The notes under the pieces: model-generated
What the model saw: only the letters and a program-made list of their open reading frames with translations
The model's database searches: none
What the model was told of the DNA's origin: nothing
Program-made: the position numbers and the translations under genes
Shown here: piece by piece, positions 8,477 to 18,005 of the stretch
Position numbering within the stretch: the first letter of the stretch is position 1
Layout: each line of letters starts with the position of its first letter
From: Pseudomonas sp. 6D_7.1_Bac1
GTDB taxonomy: Bacteria > Pseudomonadota > Gammaproteobacteria > Pseudomonadales > Pseudomonadaceae
Reading direction: 5' to 3'
NCBI RefSeq assembly: GCF_025465945.1
Contig: NZ_JANLNW010000056.1
Location: 1 to 64,000 of the forward strand
Length of the DNA: 64,000 bases

Positions 8477-9775
8477 ATGACTCATCGTATTGTCATCGTT
8501 GGCGGCGGCGCCGGCGGTCTGGAGTTGGCTACCCGTCTGGGTAAGACTCTGGGCAAGCGTGGCACGGCCAGTGTGATGCTGGTCGACGCGAACCTGACGC
8601 ACATCTGGAAACCGCTGTTGCATGAAGTGGCGGCAGGTTCCCTGAACTCTTCCGAAGACGAACTCAACTATGTCGCCCAGGCAAAATGGAACCACTTCGA
8701 GTTCCAGCTGGGGCGCATGAGCGGGCTCGATCGCGCGCAGAAGAAAATCCAGCTCGCCGCCACCTACGACGAAAACGGCCTGGAACTGGTGCCGGCTCGT
8801 GAGGTGGCTTACGACTCGCTGGTCATTTCGGTCGGCAGCACCACTAACGATTTCGGCACTCAGGGCGCGGCGCAGCACTGCCTGTTCCTCGACACCCGCA
8901 AACAGGCCGAACGCTTCCACCAGCAATTGCTCAACCACTACCTGCGCGCCCACGCCGGGCAATCCGATGCAGTACAACAGATCAGCGTGGCCATCGTCGG
9001 CGCTGGTGCCACCGGCGTCGAACTGGCGGCGGAACTGCACAACGCGGCTCACGAACTGGCGGCCTACGGCCTGGACCGGATTCTTCCGGAAAACATGCAC
9101 ATCACCCTGATCGAAGCCGGCCCACGGGTGCTGCCTGCCCTGCCGGAACGGATCGGCGGCCCGGTGCATAAAACCCTGGAAAAACTCGGGGTCACCGTGC
9201 TGACCAACGCGGCGGTCAGTGAAGTCACCGCCGATGCGCTGATCACGGCCAGCGGCCAGGAGATCAAGGCCAGCCTGAAAGTCTGGGCGGCCGGGATTCG
9301 TGCACCGGGTTTCCTCAAGGACATCGACGGTCTGGAAACCAACCGGATCAACCAGTTGCAAGTATTGCCGACCCTGCAAACCACCCGCGACGAAAACATC
9401 TTCGCCTTCGGTGACTGCGCGGCCTGCCCGCAACCCGGCACCGATCGCAACGTGCCGCCGCGCGCACAAGCGGCGCATCAACAAGCCTCGCTGCTGGCCA
9501 AATCCTTGAAACTGCGCATCGAAGGCAAGCCGTTGCCTGCGTACAAGTACACCGACTACGGCTCCCTGATCTCACTGTCGCGTTTTTCGGCTGTGGGTAA
9601 CTTGATGGGCAACCTGACCGGCAGCGTGATGCTCGAAGGTTGGCTGGCGCGGATGTTTTACGTATCGCTGTACCGCATGCACCAGGTCGCACTGTACGGC
9701 CCGTTCCGCACGGCGATGCTGATGCTGGGCAGCAAGATTGGGCGTGGGACTGAGCCGCGTTTGAAGCTCCACTAA
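8477..9775 (+). CDS. ndh: Type II NADH dehydrogenase (non-proton-pumping)
   Basis: This 432-residue FAD enzyme passes electrons from NADH to quinone at the inner face of the cytoplasmic membrane without pumping protons. The FAD Rossmann motif GGGAGGLELA opens the protein and a second dinucleotide fold for NADH, VGAGATGVELAAEL, lies near residue 175. The FAFGDCA motif that contacts FAD is near residue 312. The C-terminal part carries the amphipathic membrane-anchoring region. The ATG at 8477 sits directly before the Rossmann strand. The gene stands alone and is followed by a REP-derived terminator. Confidence 0.95.
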   Translation: MTHRIVIVGGGAGGLELATRLGKTLGKRGTASVMLVDANLTHIWKPLLHEVAAGSLNSSEDELNYVAQAKWNHFEFQLGRMSGLDRAQKKIQLAATYDENGLELVPAREVAYDSLVISVGSTTNDFGTQGAAQHCLFLDTRKQAERFHQQLLNHYLRAHAGQSDAVQQISVAIVGAGATGVELAAELHNAAHELAAYGLDRILPENMHITLIEAGPRVLPALPERIGGPVHKTLEKLGVTVLTNAAVSEVTADALITASGQEIKASLKVWAAGIRAPGFLKDIDGLETNRINQLQVLPTLQTTRDENIFAFGDCAACPQPGTDRNVPPRAQAAHQQASLLAKSLKLRIEGKPLPAYKYTDYGSLISLSRFSAVGNLMGNLTGSVMLEGWLARMFYVSLYRMHQVALYGPFRTAMLMLGSKIGRGTEPRLKLH

Positions 9776-9785
9776 CAAAACCAAT

Positions 9786-9821
9786 AAGGTGGGAGCGAGC
9801 TTGCTCGCTCCCACCTTTTTT
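9786..9821 (+). terminator. REP-like hairpin acting as intrinsic terminator of ndh
   Basis: AAGGTGGGAGCGAGC, a short TT loop and the inverted arm GCTCGCTCCCACC are followed directly by six T residues. The stem is a single REP palindrome of the GTGGGAGCGAG family extended by an A/T-rich base and U-tract, so it should terminate ndh transcription. It also lies at the 3' end of the convergent chemoreceptor gene. Confidence 0.8.
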
Positions 9822-9833
9822 CATCGCTCAAAT

Positions 9834-11459
9834 TTACACCTGAAAGCGCCGTACCATGCCCTGCAACGCATTGGCCAACTGCGACAGTTCATGGCTGGAC
9901 GCGCTGGTCTGATCCGCACCCGCCGCAGAACGCACCGACAAATCACGGATGTTCACCAGATTGCGATCCACTTCCCGCGCCACTTGCGCCTGTTCTTCGG
10001 CGGCACTGGCGATCACCAGATTGCGCTCGTGAATTTCATGCACTGACGCGGTGATGGTTTGCAGGGCTTCACCTGCCCGCTCGGCCAGTACCCGCGTACT
10101 GGCGGCACGGGAGGCACTGGCCTGCATGGACTCGAGCGCCAGGCTCGACCCGTTGCGCATGCCCTGCACCATCTGCTCGATTTCCTGGGTCGACTGCTGC
10201 GTTCGATGCGCCAGCGCCCGCACTTCATCGGCCACCACCGCAAAACCCCGACCGCTTTCACCTGCCCGGGCAGCTTCAATCGCGGCATTGAGGGCCAGCA
10301 AATTGGTTTGCTCGGCGATGGCACGAATCACATCCAGTACCTTGCCAATGTCCTGTGATTGGTTGGCCAGCGACTGCACCAGTTCACCGGTGTGCTGCAC
10401 ATCACTGGCCAAGGCGCTGATGGCACTGGCGGTTTCGTTGACCCGCTCCTGGCCCAGATGCGCCGACTCACTGGACTGGCGGGTCGCATCGGAAGTCGAC
10501 ACCGCATTGCGCGCAACTTCTTCCACAGCGGTGGTCATTTCGTTGACGGCGGTCGCCGCCTGTTCGATCTCGTTATTCTGCTGTTGCAGGCCCTGAGTGC
10601 TGTCGAGGGTCACCGCGTTCAACTCATCCGCCGCCTTGGCCAATTGCGTGGCCGAACCGCTGATGCCTTGCAGGGTTTCGCGCAGGTTCTGCTGCATGGT
10701 CGCCAGCGCCTTGAGCAAACGGCTGACTTCGTCGTTGCCATGGGTTTCGATGGGGCGGGTCAGGTCGCCCCGCGCCACGTTTTCGGCTGCATTCAGGGCT
10801 TCGGTCAGAGGGCGCACAATGCTTCGGGTCAGTAACATGGCGAGTCCGACGGTGGCCAGAGCGGCCAGACCGATGAACAGGCTGACAATCAGGCGCGAGG
10901 CTTGGTAATGCGCTGTGGAGTTCTGGCTTTCAGTGGCGACCTGTTTGGCGAACAGTTCTGCCAGGTCATTGAGCTGCTTGCCGGAACCGTCGACCACGGT
11001 TTTCATGTCGACCAGCAGCAGCTTGGTCAGCTCGTCACGCCGACCTTGCTCGGCCAGGACGAAGGACTGGGCGATGCCCGCACGATAGGCCGCGAAGGTT
11101 TTTTTGAACTGGTCATACAACCCTTTGCCTTCGGCGGTGGTGACCAGCTTGTCGTAGGCGGCGATCTTGTCGCTCAGTTCCTTGTCGCGGGTGTCCATCT
11201 GGCTGCGGTACTGCGCAATGTTCTTAAGATCCGGATCCAGGGCCATGCGCAGGGAAATGGTACGGATGCGCAACATGATCTCGCGAATCTCGTCGCCGCC
11301 ACGAATGCTTGGCAGCCATTGGTTCTCTACCGCGACCTCACTGTCGCGAATGCTCGACATCTGTCCCAGTGCGAACACGCCGAGCAAGGCGACCAGCACC
11401 GCAATAAGAGCAAATCCCAACGCTGCGCGAGGAGCGATATTCAACTGACGAAGCAACAT
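9834..11459 (-). CDS. Methyl-accepting chemotaxis protein
   Basis: This 541-residue inner-membrane chemoreceptor has a first transmembrane helix at about 10-32 and a periplasmic four-helix-bundle ligand domain of Tar/4HB_MCP type at about 33-190. The second transmembrane helix ([20 protein letters not shown]) follows, then a HAMP domain at about 212-265 and a long cytoplasmic coiled coil. The tip [19 protein letters not shown] that binds CheW and CheA is present. No C-terminal CheR-tethering pentapeptide is seen; the protein ends MVRRFQV. The ligand cannot be inferred. A FliA-type promoter at 11529-11555 places it in the flagellar/chemotaxis regulon. Confidence 0.95.
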   Translation of the reverse strand: MLLRQLNIAPRAALGFALIAVLVALLGVFALGQMSSIRDSEVAVENQWLPSIRGGDEIREIMLRIRTISLRMALDPDLKNIAQYRSQMDTRDKELSDKIAAYDKLVTTAEGKGLYDQFKKTFAAYRAGIAQSFVLAEQGRRDELTKLLLVDMKTVVDGSGKQLNDLAELFAKQVATESQNSTAHYQASRLIVSLFIGLAALATVGLAMLLTRSIVRPLTEALNAAENVARGDLTRPIETHGNDEVSRLLKALATMQQNLRETLQGISGSATQLAKAADELNAVTLDSTQGLQQQNNEIEQAATAVNEMTTAVEEVARNAVSTSDATRQSSESAHLGQERVNETASAISALASDVQHTGELVQSLANQSQDIGKVLDVIRAIAEQTNLLALNAAIEAARAGESGRGFAVVADEVRALAHRTQQSTQEIEQMVQGMRNGSSLALESMQASASRAASTRVLAERAGEALQTITASVHEIHERNLVIASAAEEQAQVAREVDRNLVNIRDLSVRSAAGADQTSASSHELSQLANALQGMVRRFQV

Positions 11460-11528
11460 AACGAGCGCCCTTTTTCTTGTCGTGACTTGAGTAAAGGGGC
11501 GTTACTGCGGCAGCCCCCCGTCAGCTCG

Positions 11529-11555
11529 TTATCGGCAAGTTGTACGATGACTTGA
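11529..11555 (-). promoter_or_regulatory. FliA (sigma-28) promoter of the chemoreceptor gene
   Basis: The minus strand reads TCAAGTCA, then 11 nt, then GCCGATAA. This matches the flagellar sigma-28 consensus TAAAGTTT-N11-GCCGATAA at the full -10 octamer with exact spacing. It is about 70 nt upstream of the start codon. Confidence 0.88.
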
Positions 11556-11580
11556 AGGCAGCGGGGATTTTTCAACAGAC

Positions 11581-11617
11581 AAAAAAAATCCCCGTATCTT
11601 TCGATACGAGGATTTTT
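11581..11617 (-). terminator. Terminator after the tRNA cluster
   Basis: On the minus strand a stem with AAAATCC/GGATTTT ends and CGTATC/GATACG core is followed by a T-run, just beyond the 3' CCA of the last tRNA-Pro. Confidence 0.82.
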
Positions 11618-11621
11618 AATA

Positions 11622-11698
11622 TGGTCGGGGTAAGGGGATTCGAACTCCTGACATCCTGCTCCCAAAGCAGGCGCGCTACCGGACTGCGCTATACCCCG
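11622..11698 (-). tRNA. tRNA-Pro (TGG), second copy
   Basis: This is a 77-nt cloverleaf with encoded CCA, acceptor stem CGGGGTA/TACCCCG, anticodon loop containing TTTGGGA (anticodon TGG) and T-loop GTTCGAATC. It is identical, base for base, to the tRNA-Pro at 11875-11951. It lies downstream of an intrinsic terminator (11701-11729), so its expression depends on read-through or an unseen promoter. Confidence 0.95.
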
Positions 11699-11700
11699 GT

Positions 11701-11729
11701 AAAAAAAAGGCACCTTTGAAAGGCGCCTT
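11701..11729 (-). terminator. Intrinsic terminator inside the tRNA cluster
   Basis: On the minus strand AAGGCGCCTTT-CA-AAGGTGCCTT is followed by eight T residues. It separates the Asn-Pro-Lys tRNAs from the distal duplicate tRNA-Pro. Confidence 0.82.
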
Positions 11730-11793
11730 CTTCGATCAGCGCTTTTGGCCTCTGATCTTAAGATTCGATTCCAGCGCTAACTGGTTTCAAAAA

Positions 11794-11869
11794 TGGTGGG
11801 TCGTGTGGGATTCGAACCTACGACCAATTGGTTAAAAGCCAACTGCTCTACCAACTGAGCTAACGACCC
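11794..11869 (-). tRNA. tRNA-Lys (TTT)
   Basis: This is a 76-nt cloverleaf with encoded CCA. The acceptor GGGTCGT pairs with ACGACCC, the anticodon loop CTTTTAA gives anticodon TTT, and the T-loop is GTTCGAATC. From what I recall, the orthologous tRNA-Lys near clpB in P. aeruginosa is an insertion hotspot for PAPI-1/pKLC102-type elements; no such element is present here. Confidence 0.95.
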
Positions 11870-11874
11870 AAAAA

Positions 11875-11951
11875 TGGTCGGGGTAAGGGGATTCGAACTC
11901 CTGACATCCTGCTCCCAAAGCAGGCGCGCTACCGGACTGCGCTATACCCCG
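11875..11951 (-). tRNA. tRNA-Pro (TGG), first copy
   Basis: This 77-nt cloverleaf with encoded CCA is identical to the copy at 11622-11698. In transcription order it is second in the cluster, between tRNA-Asn and tRNA-Lys, with only a few nucleotides between genes, so it is processed from a shared precursor. Confidence 0.95.
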
Positions 11952-11960
11952 GTTTGAAAT

Positions 11961-12036
11961 TGGCTCCGTGACCAGGACTCGAACCTGGGACCCAATGATT
12001 AACAGTCATTTGCTCTACCGACTGAGCTATCACGGA
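11961..12036 (-). tRNA. tRNA-Asn (GTT)
   Basis: This is a 76-nt cloverleaf with encoded CCA. The acceptor TCCGTGA pairs with TCACGGA, the anticodon loop CTGTTAA gives anticodon GTT, and the T-loop is GTTCGAGTC. It is the promoter-proximal gene of the cluster. Confidence 0.95.
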
Positions 12037-12124
12037 ACTACATATTTCAATTACAACATTTGACGCTTTGCTTCACTCTCTTCGACTCGTTCGCATCGCT
12101 GCGTTCGTGTGTCTGAGGCGCGCT

Positions 12125-12152
12125 ATTCTACAATCTTAAACACCTCTGTCAA
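12125..12152 (-). promoter_or_regulatory. Sigma-70 promoter of the tRNA cluster
   Basis: The minus strand has a perfect -35 TTGACA (12147-12152), a 16-nt spacer and a -10 TAGAAT (12125-12130). A GC-rich discriminator (AGCGCGCC) follows, the usual mark of growth-rate and stringent control. It lies about 90 nt upstream of tRNA-Asn. Confidence 0.88.
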
Positions 12153-12283
12153 CCCCCTAAATTGCTTTCAAGACAATGATTTGCAACTTATTTCAGATTT
12201 CGACTTGGGGAGTAGAAACCCTTGGGGCGACTTACTGCGGGGCGCACTTTACAAGCCTTTTCCTTACAGTTCAACACCCTAAG

Positions 12284-12311
12284 AAAAAAAAGGCCCCGCG
12301 ATGCGGGGCCT
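12284..12311 (-). terminator. Terminator of clpB
   Basis: On the minus strand GGCCCCGCATCGCGGGGCC is followed by eight T residues, 25 nt past the clpB stop. Confidence 0.9.
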
Positions 12312-12335
12312 CCTCTATTACCGTGCAGCGAACGC

Positions 12336-14900
12336 TCAGTGGAAAACGATTTCGTCGTTCGCAACGGTGGCCGTCACGGTGGCGCCTGGCAGGAAGCCGC
12401 CGGACAGAATCAGCTGTGCCAGCGGGTTTTCGATCCAGCGCTGGATTGCTCGTTTGAGCGGCCGTGCGCCATAGACCGGGTCGTAACCCACCGCAATCAA
12501 CTTATCCAGCGCTTCGCTGCTCAGCGTTAGTTTCAGCTCACGCTCGGCCAGACGGCTGCGCAGGCGACCCAACTGGATCTCGGTGATGCCGGCAATCTGA
12601 TCCCGCGCCAATGGCTCGAAGATCACCACTTCGTCGATCCGGTTGATGAACTCCGGACGGAAGTGCGTCGACACCGCATCCATCACCGCCGCACGTTGTG
12701 CCTCACGATCACCGACCAGTTCCTGGATCTGCACCGACCCCAGATTGGAGGTCATGACGATCACCGTATTGCGGAAATCCACGGTGCGTCCGTGACTGTC
12801 GGTCAGGCGACCATCTTCCAGCACTTGCAGCAGCACGTTGAACACGTCCGGGTGGGCCTTCTCGACCTCGTCCAGGAGGATCACCGAATACGGCTTGCGA
12901 CGCACCGCCTCGGTCAGGTAACCGCCCTCCTCGTAACCCACATAGCCTGGTGGTGCCCCGATCAACCGCGCCACGGAATGTTTCTCCATAAACTCGGACA
13001 TATCGATGCGCACCATCGCCTCTTCAGTATCAAAGAGGAACTCGGCCAAGGCTTTGCACAACTCGGTTTTACCGACACCGGTCGGGCCGAGGAACATGAA
13101 CGAACCGCTCGGACGATTCGGGTCGGACAACCCGGCACGGGAACGGCGCACTGCGTTGGCCACGGCCACCACAGCCTCGTCCTGACCGATCACGCGTTGA
13201 TGCAGCAGGCTTTCCATCTTCAGCAGCTTGTCGCGCTCGCCTTCGAGCATTTTCGAGACCGGAATGCCGGTCCATTTCGACACGACTTCGGCAATCTCTT
13301 CTTCTGTCACTTTGCTGCGCAACAACTGGTTTTCGCTCTTGCCGTGCTGGTCGACCATTTGCAGGCTGCGTTCCAGGTCCGGGATCACCCCGTACTGCAA
13401 CTCGGCCATACGGTTAAGGTCGCCTTTACGGCGAGCAGCTTCCAGTTCCTGACGGGACTGTTCGATTTTCTGCTGGATCTGCGCAGAGCCCTGCACTTCA
13501 GCTTTTTCAGAGTTCCAGATTTCTTCGAGGTCCGAGTACTCACGCTCGTGACGAACGATTTCTTCCTGCAGTTTTTCAAGACGCTTCTTCGCCGCTTCAT
13601 CGTCTTCTTTCTTCAGCGCCTGGGATTCAACCTTCAGTTGAATCAAACGCCGCTCAAGACGATCCAGCACTTCCGGCTTGGAGTCGATTTCCATGCGAAT
13701 GCGGCTGGCCGCTTCGTCGATCAGGTCAATGGCCTTGTCCGGCAACTGACGGTCAGTGATGTAGCGATGGCTCAATTTAGCCGCCGCAATGATCGCGCCG
13801 TCGGTGATCGCCACCTTGTGGTGAACTTCGTAGCGCTCTTTCAGGCCACGCAGGATGGCGATGGTGTCTTCTTCGCTCGGCTCGTCCACCAGCACTTTCT
13901 GGAAGCGCCGCTCAAGGGCCGCGTCCTTCTCTATATATTGTCGATACTCGTTGAGCGTGGTCGCGCCGACGCAATGCAACTCGCCACGAGCCAGTGCCGG
14001 TTTGAGCATGTTGCCGGCGTCCATCGAGCCTTCGCCTTTACCGGCGCCGACCATGGTGTGCAGTTCGTCGATAAACAGGATGATCTGACCTTCCTGCTTC
14101 GACAGTTCGTTGAGCAGGGATTTCAGGCGCTCTTCGAACTCGCCACGGTACTTGGCACCGGCAATCAGCGCGCCCATGTCCAGCGACAGCAGACGCTTGC
14201 CCTTCAAGCCATCCGGCACTTCACCGTTGATGATGCGCTGGGCCAGGCCTTCGGCGATCGCGGTTTTACCCACGCCAGGCTCACCGATCAGCACCGGGTT
14301 GTTTTTGGTACGGCGTTGCAGAACCTGAATGGTCCGGCGAATTTCGTCGTCACGACCGATCACCGGATCGAGCTTGCCGTCTTCGGCGCGCTTGGTCAGG
14401 TCGATGGTGTATTTGTCCAACGCCTGACGCGACTCTTCGTGATTGGCGTCATTCACCGCCTCACCACCGCGCAGGTTATTGATCGCGTTTTCCAGGGCTT
14501 TCTTGCTGACGCCCTGACCGAGCAACAACTTGCCGAGCTTGCTGTTCTCGTCCATGGCCGCGAGCAGCACCAGCTCGCTGGAGATGAACTGGTCACCCTT
14601 CTGCTGGGCCAGGCGATCGGCCTGGTTGAGCAGACGCGCCAGGTCCTGCGACATGTTCACGTCGCCGGTGGGATTCTGGATTTTCGGCAGATGGTCGAGC
14701 TCTTTGCTCAACTCTTTGCGCAGGCTGTTGATGTCAAACCCCACTTGCATCAGCAGCGGCTTGATCGAGCCGCCCTGCTGTTCAAGCAGCGCTTGCATCA
14801 GGTGCGCAGGTTCAATGCCCGGATGATCGAGGCCAACGGCCAGGGATTGGGCATCGGATAAGGCTAACTGTAACTTGCTGGTTAAACGGTCTATACGCAT
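12336..14900 (-). CDS. clpB: ATP-dependent disaggregase ClpB
   Basis: This 854-residue Hsp100 chaperone, a hexamer in the cytoplasm, threads aggregated proteins through its pore in cooperation with DnaK. The Clp N-domain covers about 1-145. AAA module 1 has Walker A GEPGVGKT near 206 and Walker [10 protein letters not shown]. The coiled-coil middle domain that contacts DnaK is at about 405-530. AAA module 2 has Walker A GPTGVGKT near 605 and a KAHPDVFN sensor region. There is no IGL/IGF loop, as expected for ClpB rather than ClpA. A heat-shock promoter is present at 14971-14999 and a strong terminator follows. Confidence 0.97.
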   Translation of the reverse strand: MRIDRLTSKLQLALSDAQSLAVGLDHPGIEPAHLMQALLEQQGGSIKPLLMQVGFDINSLRKELSKELDHLPKIQNPTGDVNMSQDLARLLNQADRLAQQKGDQFISSELVLLAAMDENSKLGKLLLGQGVSKKALENAINNLRGGEAVNDANHEESRQALDKYTIDLTKRAEDGKLDPVIGRDDEIRRTIQVLQRRTKNNPVLIGEPGVGKTAIAEGLAQRIINGEVPDGLKGKRLLSLDMGALIAGAKYRGEFEERLKSLLNELSKQEGQIILFIDELHTMVGAGKGEGSMDAGNMLKPALARGELHCVGATTLNEYRQYIEKDAALERRFQKVLVDEPSEEDTIAILRGLKERYEVHHKVAITDGAIIAAAKLSHRYITDRQLPDKAIDLIDEAASRIRMEIDSKPEVLDRLERRLIQLKVESQALKKEDDEAAKKRLEKLQEEIVRHEREYSDLEEIWNSEKAEVQGSAQIQQKIEQSRQELEAARRKGDLNRMAELQYGVIPDLERSLQMVDQHGKSENQLLRSKVTEEEIAEVVSKWTGIPVSKMLEGERDKLLKMESLLHQRVIGQDEAVVAVANAVRRSRAGLSDPNRPSGSFMFLGPTGVGKTELCKALAEFLFDTEEAMVRIDMSEFMEKHSVARLIGAPPGYVGYEEGGYLTEAVRRKPYSVILLDEVEKAHPDVFNVLLQVLEDGRLTDSHGRTVDFRNTVIVMTSNLGSVQIQELVGDREAQRAAVMDAVSTHFRPEFINRIDEVVIFEPLARDQIAGITEIQLGRLRSRLAERELKLTLSSEALDKLIAVGYDPVYGARPLKRAIQRWIENPLAQLILSGGFLPGATVTATVANDEIVFH

Positions 14901-14970
14901 TAGTCACCTTCCTTTGAGCAGGCCGGAGCGATGGACACACCTAAATAGAGAAACCTGCCAGATACCCCAC

Positions 14971-14999
14971 TAGATGCGGTCGATTCTGGAAGTTTCAAG
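14971..14999 (-). promoter_or_regulatory. Sigma-32 heat-shock promoter of clpB
   Basis: On the minus strand CTTGAAA (14993-14999), a 13-nt spacer and CCGCATCTA (14971-14979) match the RpoH consensus CTTGAAA-N13-CCCCATNTA with one mismatch. It is 70 nt before the clpB start and 30 nt past the pgeF stop. Confidence 0.9.
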
Positions 15000-15029
15000 C
15001 GTCTTACAGTTGATGCAGGTCAGCTAAGT

Positions 15030-15755
15030 CTAGCGTTCCAGCCAAATCAGGGAGGCAAACCGACCGGTGCGAGGACTGCGGCGATAAGAATAGAAGCGTG
15101 GATCGGTCACGGTGCAGAAGCCGCCACCGTACACGGCAGTGACGCCGCGTACCGCCAGCCGCAGGCGCGCCAGCAGATAGATGTCGGCCATGAACTTGCC
15201 AGCGTTGTGGCTCGGGACAAAGGCCCGATCCGTTTCTGGAAGTTGCTGGACAAAGATTTCGCGAACTTCCGGGCCGACTTCGAACGATTTCGGACCAATG
15301 GCCGGGCCGAGCCAGACGAGTACCTCGCCCGGGTCCACCGCCAGGCTGTCGAGGGTGGCCTCAAGCACACCCGCCGCCAAGCCACGCCAACCAGCATGGG
15401 CAGCGGCGACGCGAGTACCGGCACGGTCGCAAAACAGCACCGGCAGGCAGTCTGCGGTCATTGCCGCACAAGCGATGCCCGGTGTGGCAGTCCAGCTGGC
15501 ATCAGCTGTCGCCACCATCGTCGGGTCGGCATGGGCCACGGCAATGCCGTGAACCTGTTGCAACCAGGCCGGTTGAATAGAGAAATGATCGGTGAGGCGA
15601 CGGCGGTTCTCGGCAACCGCTTCAGGGTTGTCGTCGACATGATCGCCCAGGTTGAGGCTGTCGAACGGCGCCAGGCTGACGCCGCCCGCTCGGGTGGTGA
15701 CGCAGGCTTTCACCCCGGCAGGCAGAGGCCAGTCAGGAATCAGCCAGTCGATCAT
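15030..15755 (-). CDS. pgeF: Peptidoglycan editing factor PgeF (YfiH / laccase-domain family)
   Basis: This 241-residue protein is of the YfiH/DUF152 copper-type fold. Family members hydrolyse aberrant peptidoglycan precursors carrying L-Ser in place of L-Ala; others were assayed as polyphenol oxidases or purine-nucleoside enzymes. The signature VTTRAGGVSLAPFDSLNLG opens the protein, AAHAGWRGLAAGV supplies the metal-site His, and a Cys lies in MTADCLPVLF. The start overlaps the rluD stop by 4 nt (ATGA), so the two genes are translationally coupled. The sigma-32 clpB promoter lies just downstream. Confidence 0.93.
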   Translation of the reverse strand: MIDWLIPDWPLPAGVKACVTTRAGGVSLAPFDSLNLGDHVDDNPEAVAENRRRLTDHFSIQPAWLQQVHGIAVAHADPTMVATADASWTATPGIACAAMTADCLPVLFCDRAGTRVAAAHAGWRGLAAGVLEATLDSLAVDPGEVLVWLGPAIGPKSFEVGPEVREIFVQQLPETDRAFVPSHNAGKFMADIYLLARLRLAVRGVTAVYGGGFCTVTDPRFYSYRRSPRTGRFASLIWLER

Positions 15756-16714
15756 CCGATGAACGCCTCACGGTCTTGCTTGAGCAGCGACAGCAACCAG
15801 ACGAAATCGTCCGGCAGTGGCGATTCCCAGCTCATGCGCTTACCGGTGGTCGGATGATCCAGTTCCAGGAAACGCGCATGCAGCGCCTGACGCGGGAAAT
15901 GTTTCAGGGATTCGACCATGGTCACACTGGCTGCCGGCGGGATACGGAAACGACCGCCGTAGGCAGGATCTCCGACCAACGGGAAGTTGATGTGGGCCAT
16001 GTGCACGCGAATCTGGTGCGTACGACCGGTTTCCAGCTTGACCCGCACGTGAGTATGGGAGCGGAAACGCTCGAGCACGCGGTAATGACTGACCGCCTGC
16101 TTGCCACCTTCCATCACCGCCATGCGCTGACGCTGCTGGCCGTGACGACCGATGGGCGCGTTGATCTTGCCGCCGGCGGTGACCACACCAATCACGATGC
16201 ATTCGTAGATCCGGCTGACGCTACGGCTCTGCAACTGTGTGACCAGCTGCGTCTGCGCCTGAATGGTCTTGGCCACCACCATCAGACCGGTGGTGTCCTT
16301 GTCCAGACGGTGCACGATACCGGCGCGCGGCACGTTGATGATGTCCGGCACGTGGTGCAACAAGGCGTTGAGCAAGGTGCCGTCGGCGTGACCGGCGGCA
16401 GGATGCACCACCAGGCCCGCAGGCTTGTTGATCACCAGGATGTCGTCATCTTCATAGACGATGTCCAGGGCGATGTCCTGAGCGATCCATTCTCCTTGAG
16501 CTTCCTGCTCGGCAGTCAGCTCAAGAATGGCGCCGCCGTGGACGATGTCTCGCGGGCGGATAACCGCTCCATCCACAGTCAGGCGGCCGTCTTTGATCCA
16601 GGCGGAAAGGCGCGAGCGCGAGTGCTCAGCGAATAATTGTGCGGCGACTTGATCGAGGCGTTGGCCGCCCAATTCGGACGGCACCTCTGCGCGAAGTTCA
16701 ATTTTATCGGACAT
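15752..16714 (-). CDS. rluD: 23S rRNA pseudouridine(1911/1915/1917) synthase RluD
   Basis: This 320-residue enzyme makes three pseudouridines in helix 69 of 23S rRNA and matters for ribosome assembly and release-factor function. An S4 RNA-binding domain (RLDQVAAQLFAEHSRSRLSAWIKDG) precedes the RluA-type catalytic domain, whose motif HRLDKDTTGLMV contains the catalytic Asp. The ATG at 16714 (MSDKIELRA) is chosen; an upstream in-frame ATG seven codons earlier is less like the family. It is divergent from bamD and upstream of pgeF. Confidence 0.95.
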   Translation of the reverse strand: MSDKIELRAEVPSELGGQRLDQVAAQLFAEHSRSRLSAWIKDGRLTVDGAVIRPRDIVHGGAILELTAEQEAQGEWIAQDIALDIVYEDDDILVINKPAGLVVHPAAGHADGTLLNALLHHVPDIINVPRAGIVHRLDKDTTGLMVVAKTIQAQTQLVTQLQSRSVSRIYECIVIGVVTAGGKINAPIGRHGQQRQRMAVMEGGKQAVSHYRVLERFRSHTHVRVKLETGRTHQIRVHMAHINFPLVGDPAYGGRFRIPPAASVTMVESLKHFPRQALHARFLELDHPTTGKRMSWESPLPDDFVWLLSLLKQDREAFIG

Positions 16715-16864
16715 GCTCAGACTAGGCGTCGGCACAGCCTTTGGTTTCGGCTGCGCGCTTGTGGTTAAATACGGCGTCTTTTGCCCCGAGGCTTACAACG
16801 GGGTACTCATCATAACAGGACGGCCCCGCCCAAGACAGCGGCCGTCATAGGGACGCAAGCCGCC

Positions 16865-17881
16865 ATGCAAGTGAAACACCTGCTGCTGATCGCCATCCTC
16901 GCATTGACCGCTGCTTGCTCATCGAAGGAAGTCGTCGACGAAAACCTCAGCGAGGTCGAGCTGTACCAGCAGGCTCAGACCGACCTGAACAACAACAGCT
17001 ACACCAGCGCCACAGCCAAGCTGAAGGCTCTGGAGTCGCGTTATCCGTTCGGTCGCTACGCTGATCAGGCTCAACTCGAGCTGATTTATGCGAACTACAA
17101 GAACGCCGAGCCTGAGGCTGCCAAGTCTGCCGCCGAGCGTTTTATCCGCCTGCACCCGCAGCACCCGAACGTCGATTACGCGTACTACCTCAAGGGCCTG
17201 ACCTCCTTTGACCAGGACGTCGGTCTGCTGGCGCGCTTCCTGCCGCTGGACATGACCAAGCGTGACCCGGGCGCTGCACGTGACTCCTACAACGAGTTCG
17301 CCCAGCTCACCAGTCGCTACCCGAACAGCCGCTACGCGCCAGACGCCAAGCAACGCATGATTTATCTGCGCAACCTGCTGGCGTCCTACGAAATCCACGT
17401 GGCCGACTACTACCTGACCCGTCAGGCCTATGTCGCAGCCGCCAACCGTGGTCGTTATGTGGTGGAAAACTTCCAGGAAACCCCTTCGGTCGGTGACGGC
17501 CTGGCGGTGATGGTCGAGTCCTACCAGCGCCTGCACCTGGACGAACTGGCCAACAGCAGCCTCGAAACCCTGAAGCTCAACTACCCGAACCACCCGACCC
17601 TGGTCGACGGTAAGTTCGTGCCGCGCGTTGCCGAAGCCGACAACCGTTCGTGGCTGAGCAAAGCCACCCTGGGCCTGATCGAGTCCCGTCCACCGCTGCC
17701 GCCGGGCGAAACCCGCGCCAACCAGGACGTGATGAAGCAGTTCCAGGATGCCAAGGACGCGATTCCTTCCGACCTCAAGCCTAAGGAAGGCGATGCGGTT
17801 CAGGAACAGCAGCACGAAGCGCAAGGCAACAACAGCGACCGCTCTTGGTTCAGCTACATGACCTTCGGTGTGTTCGACTGA
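16865..17881 (+). CDS. bamD: Outer-membrane assembly lipoprotein BamD
   Basis: This 338-residue lipoprotein is an essential part of the BAM complex that inserts beta-barrels into the outer membrane. A type II signal peptide ends in the lipobox LTAAC at Cys17-18. Five TPR-like helical repeats follow, recognisable by [19 protein letters not shown] and similar segments with alternating aromatic and Ala positions. The C-terminal about 90 residues are low-complexity and charged, an extension often seen in pseudomonads. The ATG at 16865 is chosen because it directly precedes the signal peptide. It is followed by an intrinsic terminator. Confidence 0.95.
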   Translation: MQVKHLLLIAILALTAACSSKEVVDENLSEVELYQQAQTDLNNNSYTSATAKLKALESRYPFGRYADQAQLELIYANYKNAEPEAAKSAAERFIRLHPQHPNVDYAYYLKGLTSFDQDVGLLARFLPLDMTKRDPGAARDSYNEFAQLTSRYPNSRYAPDAKQRMIYLRNLLASYEIHVADYYLTRQAYVAAANRGRYVVENFQETPSVGDGLAVMVESYQRLHLDELANSSLETLKLNYPNHPTLVDGKFVPRVAEADNRSWLSKATLGLIESRPPLPPGETRANQDVMKQFQDAKDAIPSDLKPKEGDAVQEQQHEAQGNNSDRSWFSYMTFGVFD

Positions 17882-17897
17882 CACCCGCCAGGTACCC

Positions 17898-17930
17898 AAA
17901 AGGGAGACTTTCGAGTCTCCCTTTTTATTT
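17898..17930 (+). terminator. Terminator of bamD
   Basis: AAAGGGAGACT-TTCG-AGTCTCCCTTT with a following T-rich tract and a stable TTCG-type loop lies 17 nt after the bamD stop. Confidence 0.9.
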
Positions 17931-18005
17931 CCGCGTTTTATTGAGCTGTGCGCGTCCGTAGTCCTTGGCTAAACTGCCGGATTATTCATCGCAAAGCGGC
18001 TCATC

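Noticed and set aside
8161-8478. Small open frames on both strands in the inverted-repeat element
   Set aside because: Their mirror-image products simply reflect the palindromes and no frame has a start context or family match.
11622-11951. Integrated genomic island at the tRNA-Lys
   Set aside because: No integrase or foreign genes lie on either side; clpB and the chemoreceptor gene follow directly.
12663-14861. 732-codon plus-strand open frame opposite clpB
   Set aside because: It is long only because stop codons are scarce opposite ClpB codons. The His- and Gln-rich product has no homology I recognise and clpB is certain.
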